Source of the DNA: Drosophila persimilis
Taxonomy: Eukaryota; Arthropoda; Insecta; Diptera; Drosophilidae
NCBI RefSeq assembly: GCF_003286085.1
Contig: NW_020825595.1
Coordinates: forward strand, 45,917 to 109,916
DNA length: 64,000 nucleotides
Direction of reading: 5' to 3'
Within the stretch, counting starts at the first letter, position 1; the number at the start of each line of letters is the position of its first letter. Made by a program: the position numbers and the translations under genes. Of the stretch, positions 9,668 to 21,275 are shown piece by piece. The notes beneath the pieces are model-generated. The model was not told where the DNA came from. It saw only the letters and a program-made list of their open reading frames with translations, and did no database searches.

Positions 9668-10747
9668 CGAGGGGGAACGTTGTGAGTTGCTGCGGACACC
9701 GCAACTCTACATTTATACCCGATACTAAGTCAGTATGGCTCTCCACCGGCAGACGCCGCTAATATTAAACGACACGACAAAGAGTGCGTGCGAGATAGAC
9801 AGAAAATCAGTCTAAGCGTGACGTCGGGCGCTGCGTAGCCAGTGCACATTGACTTGTTCCTTTGGCTACAAAAATGATCTGATCTGATCCAGATTCAGCA
9901 ATCTGATAGATATGGTCATTCTCTATGATTCTGCGTTTTTAGTTTTCTCGAATGTGCAAGATTGTGGATGCAACGTCCTTTGTGGGGGCGGAAGGGGGTG
10001 GGGCGAAATTTTGAGATATACGTTTTATAGTGATATCTTAAAGGAGAGTGTGTACCAAATTTGGTTACTCTAGCCTTAATGGTCTCTGAGATTTGTGGAT
10101 GCCTCAGATTTTCGTTTTTTACGGGGGCGGAAGGGGGTATGGCGAAATTTTGACACAAAATGGTCAAGGTCTGATATCACAGGAGTGTGGATACCAAATT
10201 TATTTGCTCTGGCTTTTATAGGTTCTGAGATCCTTTAACTCATATTTTGCAATTGGCAAAACCGACCATGAAACCTGTGTGTTAGAGAGAGCCAGAGCGA
10301 GAAAGAATGAAATTGTTTTCTTGATTCTGGCTATAATAATTATACGATTTGGTTTAGATTTTGCACTCTAGAAGATATAGTCATCTTCTACGATTCTTTA
10401 GTTTTCTCGTATCGTCGAAATTGTGGATGCCACAGATTTTCGCCCTTTGTGGGGGCGGAAGTGGGCGGGGCAAAGTTTTTAAATATTCCTGTAGCAGTGA
10501 CATATCACAGAAGTCTGGATCCAAAATATCGTTGCTCCAGCTCTTATAGTCTTTGAGCACTAGGCGCTGAAGGGGACGGACAGACGGACGGACGGACAGA
10601 CGGACGGACAATCGGCTCTGCTATTGATGCTGATCAAGAATATATATACTTTATGGGGTCGGAAACGATTCCTTCTGGACGTTACACACATCCACTTTTA
10701 CCACAAATCTAATATACCCCAATACTCATTTTGAGTATCGGGTATAA
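9668..10747 (+). mobile_element. INE-1-like ~1.1 kb repeat, copy 1
   Basis: It starts CGAGGGGGAACG and ends GAGTATCGGGTATAA, with a terminal hairpin (AATACTCA/TTGAGTAT) and a GGAC/GACA tetranucleotide run near 10570-10610. The words around AGAATATATATACTTTAT resemble the INE-1/DINE-1 group of Drosophila. The empty site is present at 17060-17095 (AATACAAATAATTTAG), which shows insertion between A and T without a target duplication. It has no coding capacity. Confidence 0.7.
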
Positions 10748-13361
10748 TAATTTAGCCCATACCACTACTGCTACTACAGGTGCCCAGTACAACAGCTCTC
10801 TCAAAATCGTTTATTGGAACGCCTGTGGTCTAAAAAACAAAATTTTGGAGTTAGAACTATTTATGCAGCGTAATAACGTGGACATAATGATGGTTATAGA
10901 AACACGCATAACCTCAAACATAACATAACATAAATACACATAACCTCACTGTAGTCTACATACTGCCTCACACCCTTCCTCCAGAAGGAAAGGTGGAGTA
11001 GCCATTTATGTCAAAATTGGTCTCAAGCACATTGCACTTGAACCAATTACAGAAAATTTCTTGCAGTATGCTCCCATCGCATTAATGAGGTCATTGCTCT
11101 AGCGCCAATATATTGCCCGACAACTTGATTGATTTGGCAGTATATGCTGGCATAAACTATGACAGAATTCACACATATTAAGCAGGTGATCTGCAATCTG
11201 ACCATCTTCCTATATTCATTAACCTGGGCATCAGTGGCTCAACGACAGTCCCGGTAACAAATCGCCGACTACTTCCAAGCAAAGCAAATGTCACAAAAAT
11301 TCCAAGATTTCCTATCGCAGCATATCAATCTCAACATGGAAATAAACTCAGGAGAAGACATTGAGGCTGCGATCGACATTCTAAATCAAAACATCTACAA
11401 TGCAGCGGCAGCTGCAACTTCGCTAATAAATCTGCGTTCTCACCCACGCACAGGGCAACTGCCACTAGATAGGAAAACACAGAAACTATTAAGGCTCAAA
11501 AGGCAGCATAAAAGGGAGCATATGCGCAGACCCACCTTGGAGACGCGAAGGTTATACAACGCAGCAAATCATCGGCTAAAAAAGGCCCTTCGTAAGGCTA
11601 AAAATAACCAGATCAATAACCTTTTTAAAAAAGTAGACGCTCAAGATCGTTACAGAATGCAAAAACTATGGCGCTTAACAAACACTTTAAAGAGGCAGCC
11701 AGAAACAAACTGGCCATTGAAAATTCCCAGCAGTAGTGGTAGTAGAGAAGGCTATAGGTGGACAAAGAGTAGCGAGGAGAAAGTTGAAGCTTTTGTGTCA
11801 CATTTAGAAGAAAGATTCACACCAAAACTCATAAACTCCGACGATTTAGAAATAGGGTAGTTATGGAGTGTAAGGAAATAGCGCAGCTCAAACGCTTAAC
11901 AACTAAACCTGCCTGGCTTCAGAGGCAACAATTTGGGCGGGAATACGATGTAAATAGACTCCCGTTCAGGCCTATTTCCCCCAATGAAGTTATGATGGAA
12001 ATCAAATCTCTACAAAACAAAAAGGCTCCTGGCATGGACCAAATAAACAACAGAGTCATTAAAGCGTTACCTCAAAAGGTAATTATTCATTTGACAAATA
12101 TTTACAATCGAATCTTGAGACATGGCCATTTCCCCAAACAATGGATTAAAAAACCGAGCAAAAATGCAAATGAAGTTGGCTCTTATCGACCGATTAGCCT
12201 TTTGGCTGGCTTCTCTAATATCTTTGAAACCTTGCTGATAATTGCGAAGACTTTGAGAAGGCCATTCCCACTCATCAGTTTGGATTCAGGAGAGAGCATA
12301 GCACGGAGCTACAACTGGCACGCGTTACACAGTATATTATTGATGCATATGAGAAACAGTTATTTTGTTCTGCCGTATTTATTGACGTGAGCGAAGCCTT
12401 TGACCGAGTTTGGCATAATGGTCTACTACTTAAGCTAACGAAGCTACTCCCGTTTACATATTACAACGTTTTAAAAAGTTATTTAGCAGATAGAACATTT
12501 TTTGTAAACGGAAACAATGGAATACGCTCGAGACCTGGAAGAATTTGCGCAGGAGTGCCCCAGGGTAGCGACTTCGGCCCTGTACTCTACATAGTCTTCA
12601 CGTCGGATATGCCGCTACCGCACCTGTCAGAACAAAATGAAAGAATTGAGTTGAATATATACAACAACATAATGCTTTCTACTTACGCAGATGACACAAT
12701 CATCCTATGTGCTAAAAAAGAAGCCAGTGCAGCGGTTAGAACAAATCAGTGTTATCTTGAACACTTCACTGCCTGGGCTTCCAAATGGTGCATCAGCCTT
12801 AATACCAGCAAAACGGTCCATGTCCTCTACAGAAGGCGAGCGAGTGCAAATGGCATAGGTGAGCTATCGCCAAAAATGTACAACGAAACAATCAAAAGTA
12901 AGCCAAGGCATCGCTATCTGGGCTTGATAATGGACAGGAAACTTGTGCTACATGCCCATACCACCCAGTTAGCAATTCGAGTGAGAGCAGCAGCCATGAG
13001 ACTGAACTGGATCATTGGTCATCAGAGCCGGCTATCTAAAAGATGCAAAATGGTAATTTATAAACAATTAACCGCCCCAATATGGCAATATGCCTTACCT
13101 GTATGGGGAGCATTTGAATGCGAATCACAATCTGCAGAAGAAACCTTTGATAAAGCCAGCGGCAGGCTAGCAGCGTCACTATTTCGCCATCCAAATCTGG
13201 AAGCAAAAAGACTCATCATGCAGCCCTTCATTCCTCAAAGGCTTGACCGGCCAAAATACACAAAGCAGCTGGAAACTTACTTTCGGCCTCTCCAACAACA
13301 ACTCCTGCAGCAGGCAGCACAACAACTACTACTGCTGCCAACTTTAATCAGACACGAGTAG
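10748..13361 (+). pseudogene. Family N ORF2 (endonuclease-RT), broken
   Basis: The first part encodes the N-terminal APE endonuclease (VYWNACGLKN, VIETRI), but the catalytic core is deleted near 11095. From 11288 the linker is open. A one-base loss near 11840 and a small deletion near 12240 break the RT. The C-terminal RT (12387-13361) is open and shows DVSEAFDRVWHNG, VPQGS and TYADDTIIL, then thumb and tail. ORF2 of this clade makes the nick and copies RNA at the target. This copy is inactive. Confidence 0.85.
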
Positions 13362-14790
13362 CTTGAAATTGAACAACAGCGCCAACTCCGGGAGTCCCAA
13401 GTCAAGGAAGCACTTGTCGGCGGAAACGCCTTGAACAAGAGCGTCGCATAGCCCGTGGTATCCCGCAGGAGAGACCCTCAATAATCTGGGTTAATCGTAT
13501 GGCGCAATGTCTCAGGAGAGGAGAAATGAATCGATTAGAAATGGCGCAGAAGATTCGTTTTGAGCCCGAATAAATACAAAGGCTCATAATGACTCCGCTT
13601 GAACCACACGAATTCCCTCCGCCTACTCCAGAGCAGCTTCTCGAAGAGAAGATGAAGTCCCTGCAGCAGCAACTTGAGAAGGAGCTCGACAACGAGATGG
13701 ACGAAGCATTTGCCGCCGAAGAAAGCCGAGCCCGCACAAATCCGCACCAGGAAGCCTCATCTGTGTGTGTAGAAGCTGCACAACCAAAAGCTATGGCCAC
13801 TCCAATACCTAAAAGAAGACAAAATATCATCAATGCCAATCTGGATGGCAATAATTCTGCTTACCTTTATTTACAGGCAAATATCACAGCTACTGACGTC
13901 CTCTTGGTGCATCCAAGGCAAATCTGGCGCCCAGCAGTCCATCCGTTGGCCTGCCATCCTGGTGTAATTCCTATGGCTGCCTGCAGCGAGCCGCCCCCCA
14001 CGCCATCTTCTATAGGGGCCTCGCCTACTGCTGGGATTGCTCGGAATGACGTATCCGGAATGACTTTTTGGCAACTTCTCCGAATCCACTCCGCAGCCTG
14101 CAGCAGCCTATCGCTGCTCCAAAACCTGAAAGAAGACGTAAAATCCTCATCAATGCCAATCTGGATGGCAATAACTCTGCTTACTTCTATCTACAGGCAA
14201 ACAGCACAGATACTGACGGCCTCCTGGTGAATCCACGGCGAAAGCGGAGGCGAGTAGTCCATCCGGTGGCCAGCTATCCTGTTGCGAATCCTCTGGCTGG
14301 GCGCAGCGAGCCGACTGCAATGCTCCCTTCTGCACCAGAAGGTGCCTCGTCCATTGCCGATGCACATTTCCGCCCCTGGAATCGCCTTTTGACTGGCTCG
14401 CCAAATCCGCACCGCAGTATATCCAGCATCCAACGAAGGCCTGTCCAACAGTTACAACAGCCACTGGTGAATCTTCTTCTCATTGGCCTAATGATGGATC
14501 CATGGCAGTTGCAGCAGCCTAATGACGTCACGTGGCATTTACTCAGACCGCTCCCAGGTCACTTTCTGAAATTTCACCGCCGTCCGGTGCGCCAATGGTG
14601 GAAAGACACGCCCTCTGGAAGCATATTGGCAAAGCAATTTGTAACAATCGAATACTTACTCACTTACGGTGCGGCTTTATACTTCCCCTGAGACTGCAGC
14701 AGCCTGATGAAGTCACCGGCTCCTTTATTTTGACACCTGCTCAAGCCAACTTCTACAGACTCAATTCCATCCAGTGAGCTGATGATAGAG
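13362..14790 (+). other. Family N 3' region with coding-like duplicated segment
   Basis: Frames stay open in pieces after the RT: 13402-13575 reads as a basic segment (ERRIARGIPQERPS), and 13589-14230 starts MTPLEPHEFPPPTP with a glutamine/glutamate-rich coil. A module containing INANLDGNNSAYLYLQAN occurs twice. I do not recognise a domain. It may be a C-terminal extension of ORF2, a third ORF, or a noncoding 3' region of the kind seen in long-3'UTR jockey-clade elements. Confidence 0.5.
13814..14460 (+). repeat. Direct duplication, 320 bp period
   Basis: The word CAATGCCAATCTGGATGGCA occurs at 13831 and 14151, exactly 320 bases apart. Imperfect similarity extends about 150-190 bp downstream (TTACAGGCAAA, GTAGTCCATCCG, GCAGCGAGCCG). 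The copies differ by substitutions, so the duplication is old relative to the nest. Confidence 0.75.
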
Positions 14791-15090
14791 GTTCATACCT
14801 ATATATACGTCCGCTGTAATTAAATGGGCAAAGAAATTATAATTAATACAGCTTCAATTTGTTAAATTTATAATTTTATTACTTACAATGCAATTTCCAA
14901 ATGTAAACAAGCGCACGTCGTTGCCAGAAAATGTTGATTTCTTGTAATGTAAAGTGTCTTATCCATTTCTCTGTAACATTATGTAGAGTTTCCCAACCAT
15001 GTTAAGTAGTGGTTCCGCTGTTAAAGGAACAGCTTTTAAAAATATTTGTAAAAGCGTTGAAATGTAAAATTGCGCAAACAAATAAACTTA
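14791..15090 (+). other. Family N 3' UTR, AT-rich
   Basis: This is AT-rich, noncoding sequence with AATAAA near 15080. No other feature is visible. The boundary to the next N copy lies somewhere in 15085-15125. Confidence 0.5.
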
Positions 15091-15355
15091 GCTGAGGGTC
15101 ACTTGCTGTCGCCGATCAGTCACAACCCGAAAAAAAAGAAAAGTCGACACACAACCGGAAAAAAAAAACTAAAAAACACACAATTGATAAAATCAATTAA
15201 TAATTTAATCGCCCTAATTATCCACACAATTTGTTAACGTTTTTCAAAGCTGTTCGTACGTGACCGTTTTTATTTTCTGACTAATTTTACCGTGGTAAAA
15301 TTTTTTATGTAAAACCCGACGCGCATGTATAAGTATTGCGAGTGTTTGTTCCGTG

Positions 15356-15547
15356 TATGTAAACGTATACGCATTAACATACATTTGCATGCGCTGAATA
15401 GCTTAATACTTACAAGACTTTTCGCGCCAAATTACACACCAATACACCGTCTATGTAAACGTATACGCGTATAATATAAATCCGTGTGCGCTGAATAGCT
15501 CTAATACTTATACGATTACTCGCGCCCTGTAATTTTACACCAATACC
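15356..15547 (+). repeat. Two 96 bp tandem repeats in the N leader
   Basis: Both units begin TATGTAAACGTATACGC (15356 and 15452) and share TGCGCTGAATAGCT, a TAATACTTA word and TCGCGCC. They lie just upstream of the ORF1 start. Tandem leader repeats of this kind carry promoter activity in some insect and mammalian LINEs. That role is inference here. Confidence 0.75.
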
Positions 15548-15548
15548 A

Positions 15549-16991
15549 ATGAAACCCCGCCTTAAAACAAATACTATCAACATGGCATCAAACCGGGATA
15601 TGTGTGAGAAAGAGAAGTTGCCGCACCAGCAGCAACAATACAAGGCAGCAGACCAGAAGGAACCTCACAGATTTTAAAATACAAGCCATCTATCTGCATG
15701 ACGTTTCTAACATCCAGCCTTTAATAGAATCCCTTAATAACGCACCAGGAGAACAAAACAAATTTACTACTACCAGGGTAAGGGGTAACAAAATCAAACT
15801 GGACAGCGGCGATATGGAAACCTACAACAGAGTCATGGCCAAACTGGATGCAGACAATATAAATATGCATACACACCAGCTGCGCAAGGAACGTGGCTGG
15901 AGAAATCTGCATCACTCTACTCCTTGCAATTGGATACGCAAATTAATTGGTGAGATGGGTCTTTTAGTGAGTTATGTAAATGTAATTAAACATAGACGCA
16001 GTCGCAAGCCGCTAAACATGTTTGAAGTTGAATTGGAACCAACTTTAGACAATGGCAATGACAGAATCCTATCACTGACTACTATGGGAAACCAGGAAAT
16101 TTCAGTTGAACGACAAATGAGACGCATTGACCCTGTTCAATGCCACCGCTGCCAATGCAACCCATCCACAGCGTGCGCCGAGGCTAAGATCCCAAATCCT
16201 AAATGTGCCAATTGTGCCAAGCCCAGGCAACACTCAAATCCTACCGGGCGCACATTGCTATTGGAAAACAGAAGCGGACAAACTGGCAGCACCAGAAGTA
16301 CAACAACTCCACTCGGCAGAATGCAGTTTACAGCGGGGAAATTAACAAAAGCTTAAGATGGCAGCAGCGAAATCAAAATCACCACCTACCTAAACCACAC
16401 CAAAACCCGCAGCAGTAGCAGCACAACAACAACAGCTCCCAGCCGACCAACAGCCAGAACATTAACAAGGCCCCAAAACGCCAGCTTTTTAGTCAACTTT
16501 TCAGCAACAACAATAAACTGTCCGTTGGCCAGCAGGAAAGCAACATCAGCAGGGCCCCTCGCGGGCATCACCAGCAGCAGCGAAAGACACAAAAGCCTGC
16601 GCCGGCTAACCTGCAGCAACAACATAACAACTCCCAACAGCCCATCATCAGCCGGTATACTAATAAGACGCCAAACCTCCAGCCTTTTAGCAACAAAAAT
16701 CAACCATCCGATGACCTTCAGGGCAACAGCATCAGCAGGCCACACTCCTTCTCTCGTGGGCATCAACAACAGCAGCGAGAGTCACAGAAGCACGCCCCCC
16801 AACCACAGCTATACCAGCAGCCTGGGGCCCCATATGTGAATGACCAGCTAATGCAGGTAGTGCACCAAAATCTTCTCGTTGTACGTAAAATGGGCAAAAA
16901 AATGGATGCCCTTATAGATCTATTGCATACTTTTATTATCTCTAATAAAGGACAAACTATTCCCACCGCTAATGACATTGTAAATGAATAA
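15549..16991 (+). pseudogene. Family N ORF1 (gag-like, zinc-knuckle)
   Basis: The start is ATG at 15549 or, in the same frame, 15582. A frameshift near 15665 moves into the frame open to 16356. The conserved jockey-clade gag core appears (FEVELEPTLDNGND, RRIDPVQCHRCQ), followed by damaged CCHC knuckles (KCANCAKPRQH). A second shift leads to a Gln/Asn/Ser-rich C-terminal part, open to the stop at 16989-16991, with two imperfect internal repeats around RGHHQQQ and RGHQQQQ. ORF1 would bind the element RNA. Confidence 0.8.
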
Positions 16992-18754
16992 TTACGCCGA
17001 AATACCGTATACTACAAACACTATTTCGGCCAACAATACAGCCAATCCTCTAGCTACTACCACCATAAATGTAAATACAAATAATTTAGCTCATACCACT
17101 ACTGCTACTACAGGCGCCCAGTACAACAGCTCTCTCAAAATCGTTTATTGGAACGCCTGTGGTCTAAAAAACAAAATTTTGGAGTTAGAACTATTTATGC
17201 AGCGTAATAACGTGGACATAATGATGGTTATTGAAACCCGCATAACCACAAATGACCCTACTACCACAATAACAGACAATCTAACCATAAAAGACTACGT
17301 ACTGTATACTGCCTCACACCCTTCCTCCAGAAGGAAAGGTGGAGTAGCCATTTATGTCAAAACTGGTCTCAAGCACATTGCACTTGAACCAATTACAGAA
17401 AATTTCTTGCAGTGTGCTCCCATCGCATTAACCACTAACAATAATTAGGTCATTGCTCTAGCGCCAATATATTGCCCGCCAACTATCACCTGGACGGAGC
17501 AGCACTTCAAAAAGTTATGCAAGTACATAGCGAACTCTGTTATGGCTCCAAATTTATAGTTTGCGGGGACTGGAACGCTAAGCACCCATGGTGGGGCAAT
17601 GTGCGATCCTGTAAAAGAGGCAGAGTTTTAATGAACACGATCCATGCAAACACCTGCTTAAATGTGTTGGCCACTGGGGGGAGCCACACTACCCATTTGA
17701 TCAAAGAAAAAGGCCCTCCGCTATTGATTTGGCAGTATATGCTGGCATAAACTATGACAGAATTCACACATATTCAGCAGGTGATCTGCAATCTGACCAT
17801 CTTCCTATCTTCATTAACCTGGGCATCAGTGGCTCAACGACAGTCCCGGTAACAAATCGCCGACTACTTACAAGCAAAGCAAATGTCAAAAAATTCCAAG
17901 ATTTCCTATCGCAGCATATCAATCTCAACATGGAAATAAACTCAGGAGAAGACATTGAGGCTGCGATCGACATTCTAAATCAAAACATCTACAATGCAGC
18001 GGCAGCTGCAACTTCGTAAGGCTAAAAATAACCAGATCAATAACCGTTTTAAAAAATTAGACGCTCAAGATCGTTACAGAATGCAAAAACTATGGCGCTT
18101 AACAAACACTTTAAAGAGGCAGCCAGAAACAAACTGGCCATTGAAAATTCCCAGCAGTAGTGGTAGTAGAGAAGGCTATAGGTGGACAAAGAGTAGCGAG
18201 GAGAAAGCTGAAGCTTTTGTGTCACATTTAGAAGAAAGATTCACACCAAAACTCATAAACTCCGACGAATTTAGAAAGAGGGTAGTTATGGAGTGTAGCG
18301 CAGCTCAAACGCTTAACAACTAAACCTGCCTGGCTTCAGAGGCAACAATTTGGGCGGGAATACGATGTAAATAGACTCCCGTTCAGGCCTATTTCCCCCA
18401 ATGAAGTTATGATGGAAATCAAATCTCTACAAAACAAAAAGGCTCCTGGCATGGACCAAATAAACAACAGAGTCATTAAAGCGTTACCTCAAAAGGTAAT
18501 TATTCATTTGACAAATATTTACAATCGAATCTTGAGACATGGCCATTTCCCCAAACAATGGATTAAAAAACCGAGCAAAAATGCAAATGAAGTTGGCTCT
18601 TATCGACCGATTAGCCTTTTGGCTGGCTTCTCTAAAATCTTTGAAACCTTGCTCATGAAAAGAATGTTTGAATGCGAAGACTTTGAGAAGGCCATTCCCA
18701 CTCATCAGTTTGGATTCAGGAGAGAGCATAGCACGGAGCAACAACTGGCACGCG
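16984..18754 (+). pseudogene. Family N ORF2, 5' part up to the G insertion
   Basis: ORF2 starts at ATG 16984, overlapping the ORF1 stop by 8 bases. The APE endonuclease is recognisable: VYWNACGLKN, a glutamate in VIETRI, CGDWNAKHPWWG and SDHLPIF. It is broken by a frameshift near 17440 and another near 17725. A 163 bp deletion at 18016 has CTTCG at both edges of the lost segment in copy 1. RT motifs KAPGMDQINNRVI, SYRPISLLAG and HQFGFRREHST follow before the G edge. Confidence 0.85.
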
Positions 18755-19564
18755 TGTGATGGACCTATTTCAGGCTGAGGTAAGCTCAGTCACGTCCAGG
18801 GGTCAATCCACAAGAAATTTGTAGAAATGGATGGAACTTCAAGGGAGACGTCGGGGGTGGCCTATCGTAGAGTAGATGGATCGGGGCTTGGGCGGGCGTT
18901 GCTAGCGTTGTGTATATGAAACGACCGTGTGGACTCGGGGCGGGGCGACGTCGGTGCCTCAGCTGATTGGGGTGAACTTACGCAATCGGGTGTTTTTACT
19001 TTGCAAATTTGACACTTTATTGTATTTCTTAGCGGTTTAAATGACTTATTTTTAATTGGGCGCCGATGTCTTGTCGTGAGTTCCGGGTACCGCGTCTGTA
19101 CTCCGGACCGGGTCTCTGCGTAAGTTGCTTTCTGATTTCAGTCGGCGTCTATTTATACGCCAATGGGTGCTGTGTCAGCGGGTTCAATAGTGCACTTCCG
19201 CGTCGGGGTGCACTTTGCCGTTCTGGGGATCGTGGGTTGACCTGGTTCTGTCTCTTCGCGTTTTTGGCGAGCTGGCGGGTTTGCCGTTGGGTGCTAGTCG
19301 TGGGCTTCCGCGGTGTCATCGTTTTGTAGCCGATGAACCCGGAAGACTGCGCCTGGCCGGTTGCTTGGTCTGGAGTGGGGGAAGTCCGCGTGACCTGGTG
19401 TGTTTGGTCAGCGTAATGAAGACGGCGCGTGTCAATCGGTGGCTATGTGTGGTGGGGGGGTGTTCGTGTAGTAAATAATGCATGCGTTCAATTTACGTTG
19501 GGCGAGGTGCTGCAATTTAGTAGCAGGTTTTTTGTTTTATTGGAACCCTTTTGGGTTCGTTACA
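18755..19564 (-). repeat. Family G 3' LTR
   Basis: 810 bp, TGTGATGG to GTTACA, next to the polypurine tract. It differs from the 5' LTR (43835-44604) by several indels, for example an extra GTAATGAAGACGG segment near 19413. The insertion is therefore not recent. A minus-strand TATAAATAG lies near 19150. Confidence 0.87.
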
Positions 19565-19586
19565 CCCTCCCCTTTCTTCCCCCACG
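19565..19586 (-). promoter_or_regulatory. Polypurine tract, family G
   Basis: The minus-strand G/A run GGGGGAAGAAAGGGGAGGG sits directly against the 3' LTR. It is identical to the tract at 2334-2355. Confidence 0.8.
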
Positions 19587-19748
19587 AGAGTCACGAAGAC
19601 CCGTGCGTGGGGCGTGCGGCGGTGGGTTGTTTAAGCCGTTCTGCAGGGTCCGTATTTGCGGAGAAAGCTTTTCTTCTCTCTTCCGTGGTGCACCGGGGGT
19701 GTGTTTTGGGGTCGCCGCCGACTTGTGATCATCTCGTCCCTTGCCTCG

Positions 19749-21275
19749 TTATCGGGTCTGTTTACTTCGTGGTCGAGGGGTTTGTTGTGCTCGCGTTGTT
19801 GTTGGCGTTGCGCCGCCGGTCGGTGTTTCGCTGACGTTGTCTCTCTTGGCCGGGTGCCCCGGGTTCTGCCGACTCTGCGGTGCGCGGTCGGGGCGTCGGT
19901 TTGCTGTTTCATTGGTTTCTTCCGCGATGTCAGCATTCCTGTGTAGGCCCGTGGGCTCGTCGGGCTCGTGGTCGTGGAACTCTCTCAGGTCGTTGATATT
20001 CGCGGTCTTCTGTTTCCGGCTTTCGCAATGTTGTAATTTGGCGATGTTTGGCGATGGAAAACTGTTGATTCGGTAAGGGCCGTCGAACTTCGGAGCTAAC
20101 TTTGCCGCGAAGCCCGCGGCGGCGTTTGAGAGGTGGTGTTGGCGTAGAAGATCCGATGATCCGATGGCGGGGCGCCATAGTCGCCGGCGGAGGTTGTAAT
20201 GTCTCCCTTGCTCTTGGCTGGCTCTCTGGATGTTGTTTCGGACGATGGCGAATACTTCTTTTAGTCTCGTCGCTTTGCTGCTGGCCGTCTCTTGTGTACT
20301 CCCTGTCCCGGGCGTGACTTCGTCGTAAAGGGTGCCGGGGAGTCGGGGTTTTCTTCCTTGCAGGAGGAAAGCGGGGCTGAATCCGGTCGTCTCGGAGACG
20401 CTGGAGTTGATCGCCAATGTCATCTCGGGTAGGAGTTCGTCCCACGTGTTCTGGTGGTCGTCGACGAACTGTGCGATCATCGTTTTCACAGTCCGATTGG
20501 CTCTCTCCGTCGGGTTTTCTTGGGGGCAATACGGGGCTGTGTGTTGTAGGTCCACGCCTGCGGTTCGCAGGAATGTTTTAAACGATCGGCTGGTGAACTG
20601 GGTTCCGTTGTCGCACACGAATAGTGTCGGCACGCCGAAGCTTCTCAGTATTCGTTCTCTGAAGGCTCGTTCGAGGTTCGCTGTTGTCGCTTTCTTGAGG
20701 GGTACCAGTTCGACCCACTTGGAGAAAGTGTCGAAGAAGACCAGTAAGATGGTGTTCCCGTGCTTGGACCGTGGTAATGGTCCGACGAAATCGGCACACA
20801 GGGTGGCGAAGGGTTCTTCGGCTTTGCGTGTGAGCATCCTGCCCACGGCCTTGCGCTGTGTGGCCTTGAACTTCTGGCAGCTTACGCAGCCCTGCACGTA
20901 CCGTCGTACGTCTCGGTGTAGTCCTGGTCAGTAATATCGTTGCGTTGTCCTCAGGATGGTTTTCCGGACGCCGAGGTGTCCTGCTGTTGGTTCGTCATGG
21001 CATTCGCGGAGTACTCTCGTTCGGCCGTTTTTAGGCACGCATAGTTTCCACGGTATGTGGTCGTCGTCGTCGGCTCCGTGTCCTAGATAGCGGTATAGCT
21101 GCCCATTTTCGTACGTGTAGACTGGGTACTTCTGGGGTTCGTCTTGGACTTGTTGGATCCTTTGTTTAAGCCATGTGCATGGTGGGTCGTCTTCCTCAAT
21201 GCGGGCGAGGGTCTCCAGTGGTTGTCTTGACAGTGCGTCTGCGACTACGTTCTGGTTGCCGGCCCGATAGTGCAC
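19749..21275 (-). pseudogene. pol: Family G integrase and C-terminal tail
   Basis: The RNase H/integrase tether (ADALSRQPLE) is followed by the HHCC zinc-binding region (HDEPTAGHLG, CVSCQKFK). The core then shows CADFVGPLP, DNGTQFTS and the glutamate in PQENPTERANR. A TGA replaces the tryptophan codon in the conserved YYWPG segment at about 20927, splitting the frame. The C-terminal tail is Arg/Thr/Pro-rich and ends at 19749. The tail shows no chromodomain that I can recognise. Integrase would insert the cDNA. This copy carries a premature stop. Confidence 0.85.

Larger units (their letters stand above)
9639..15090 (+). mobile_element. Family N jockey-clade non-LTR element, copy 1 (5' truncated)
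   Basis: The copy starts inside the endonuclease leader of ORF2, next to the G LTR. It is interrupted by an INE-1-like repeat, then carries the rest of ORF2 and a long 3' region with an internal duplication. The 3' end is approximate: AATAAA occurs near 15080, and copy 2's leader follows without an obvious poly(A) tract. It contains the uninterrupted CGCG site (12321-12324) where G inserted in copy 2. Confidence 0.75.
15091..18754 (+). mobile_element. Family N copy 2, interrupted by family G
   Basis: It contains a leader with 96 bp repeats, ORF1, and ORF2 up to the RT. Family G then begins at 18755 with flank CGCG. The remainder of the RT is found after G at 44605-44686. It lies head to tail behind copy 1. 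Confidence 0.8.

Noticed and set aside
10561..10612. GGAC/GACA tandem tract considered as an independent microsatellite or CRISPR-like array
   Set aside because: It lies inside the INE-1-like repeat, and related tracts occur in the other two copies.
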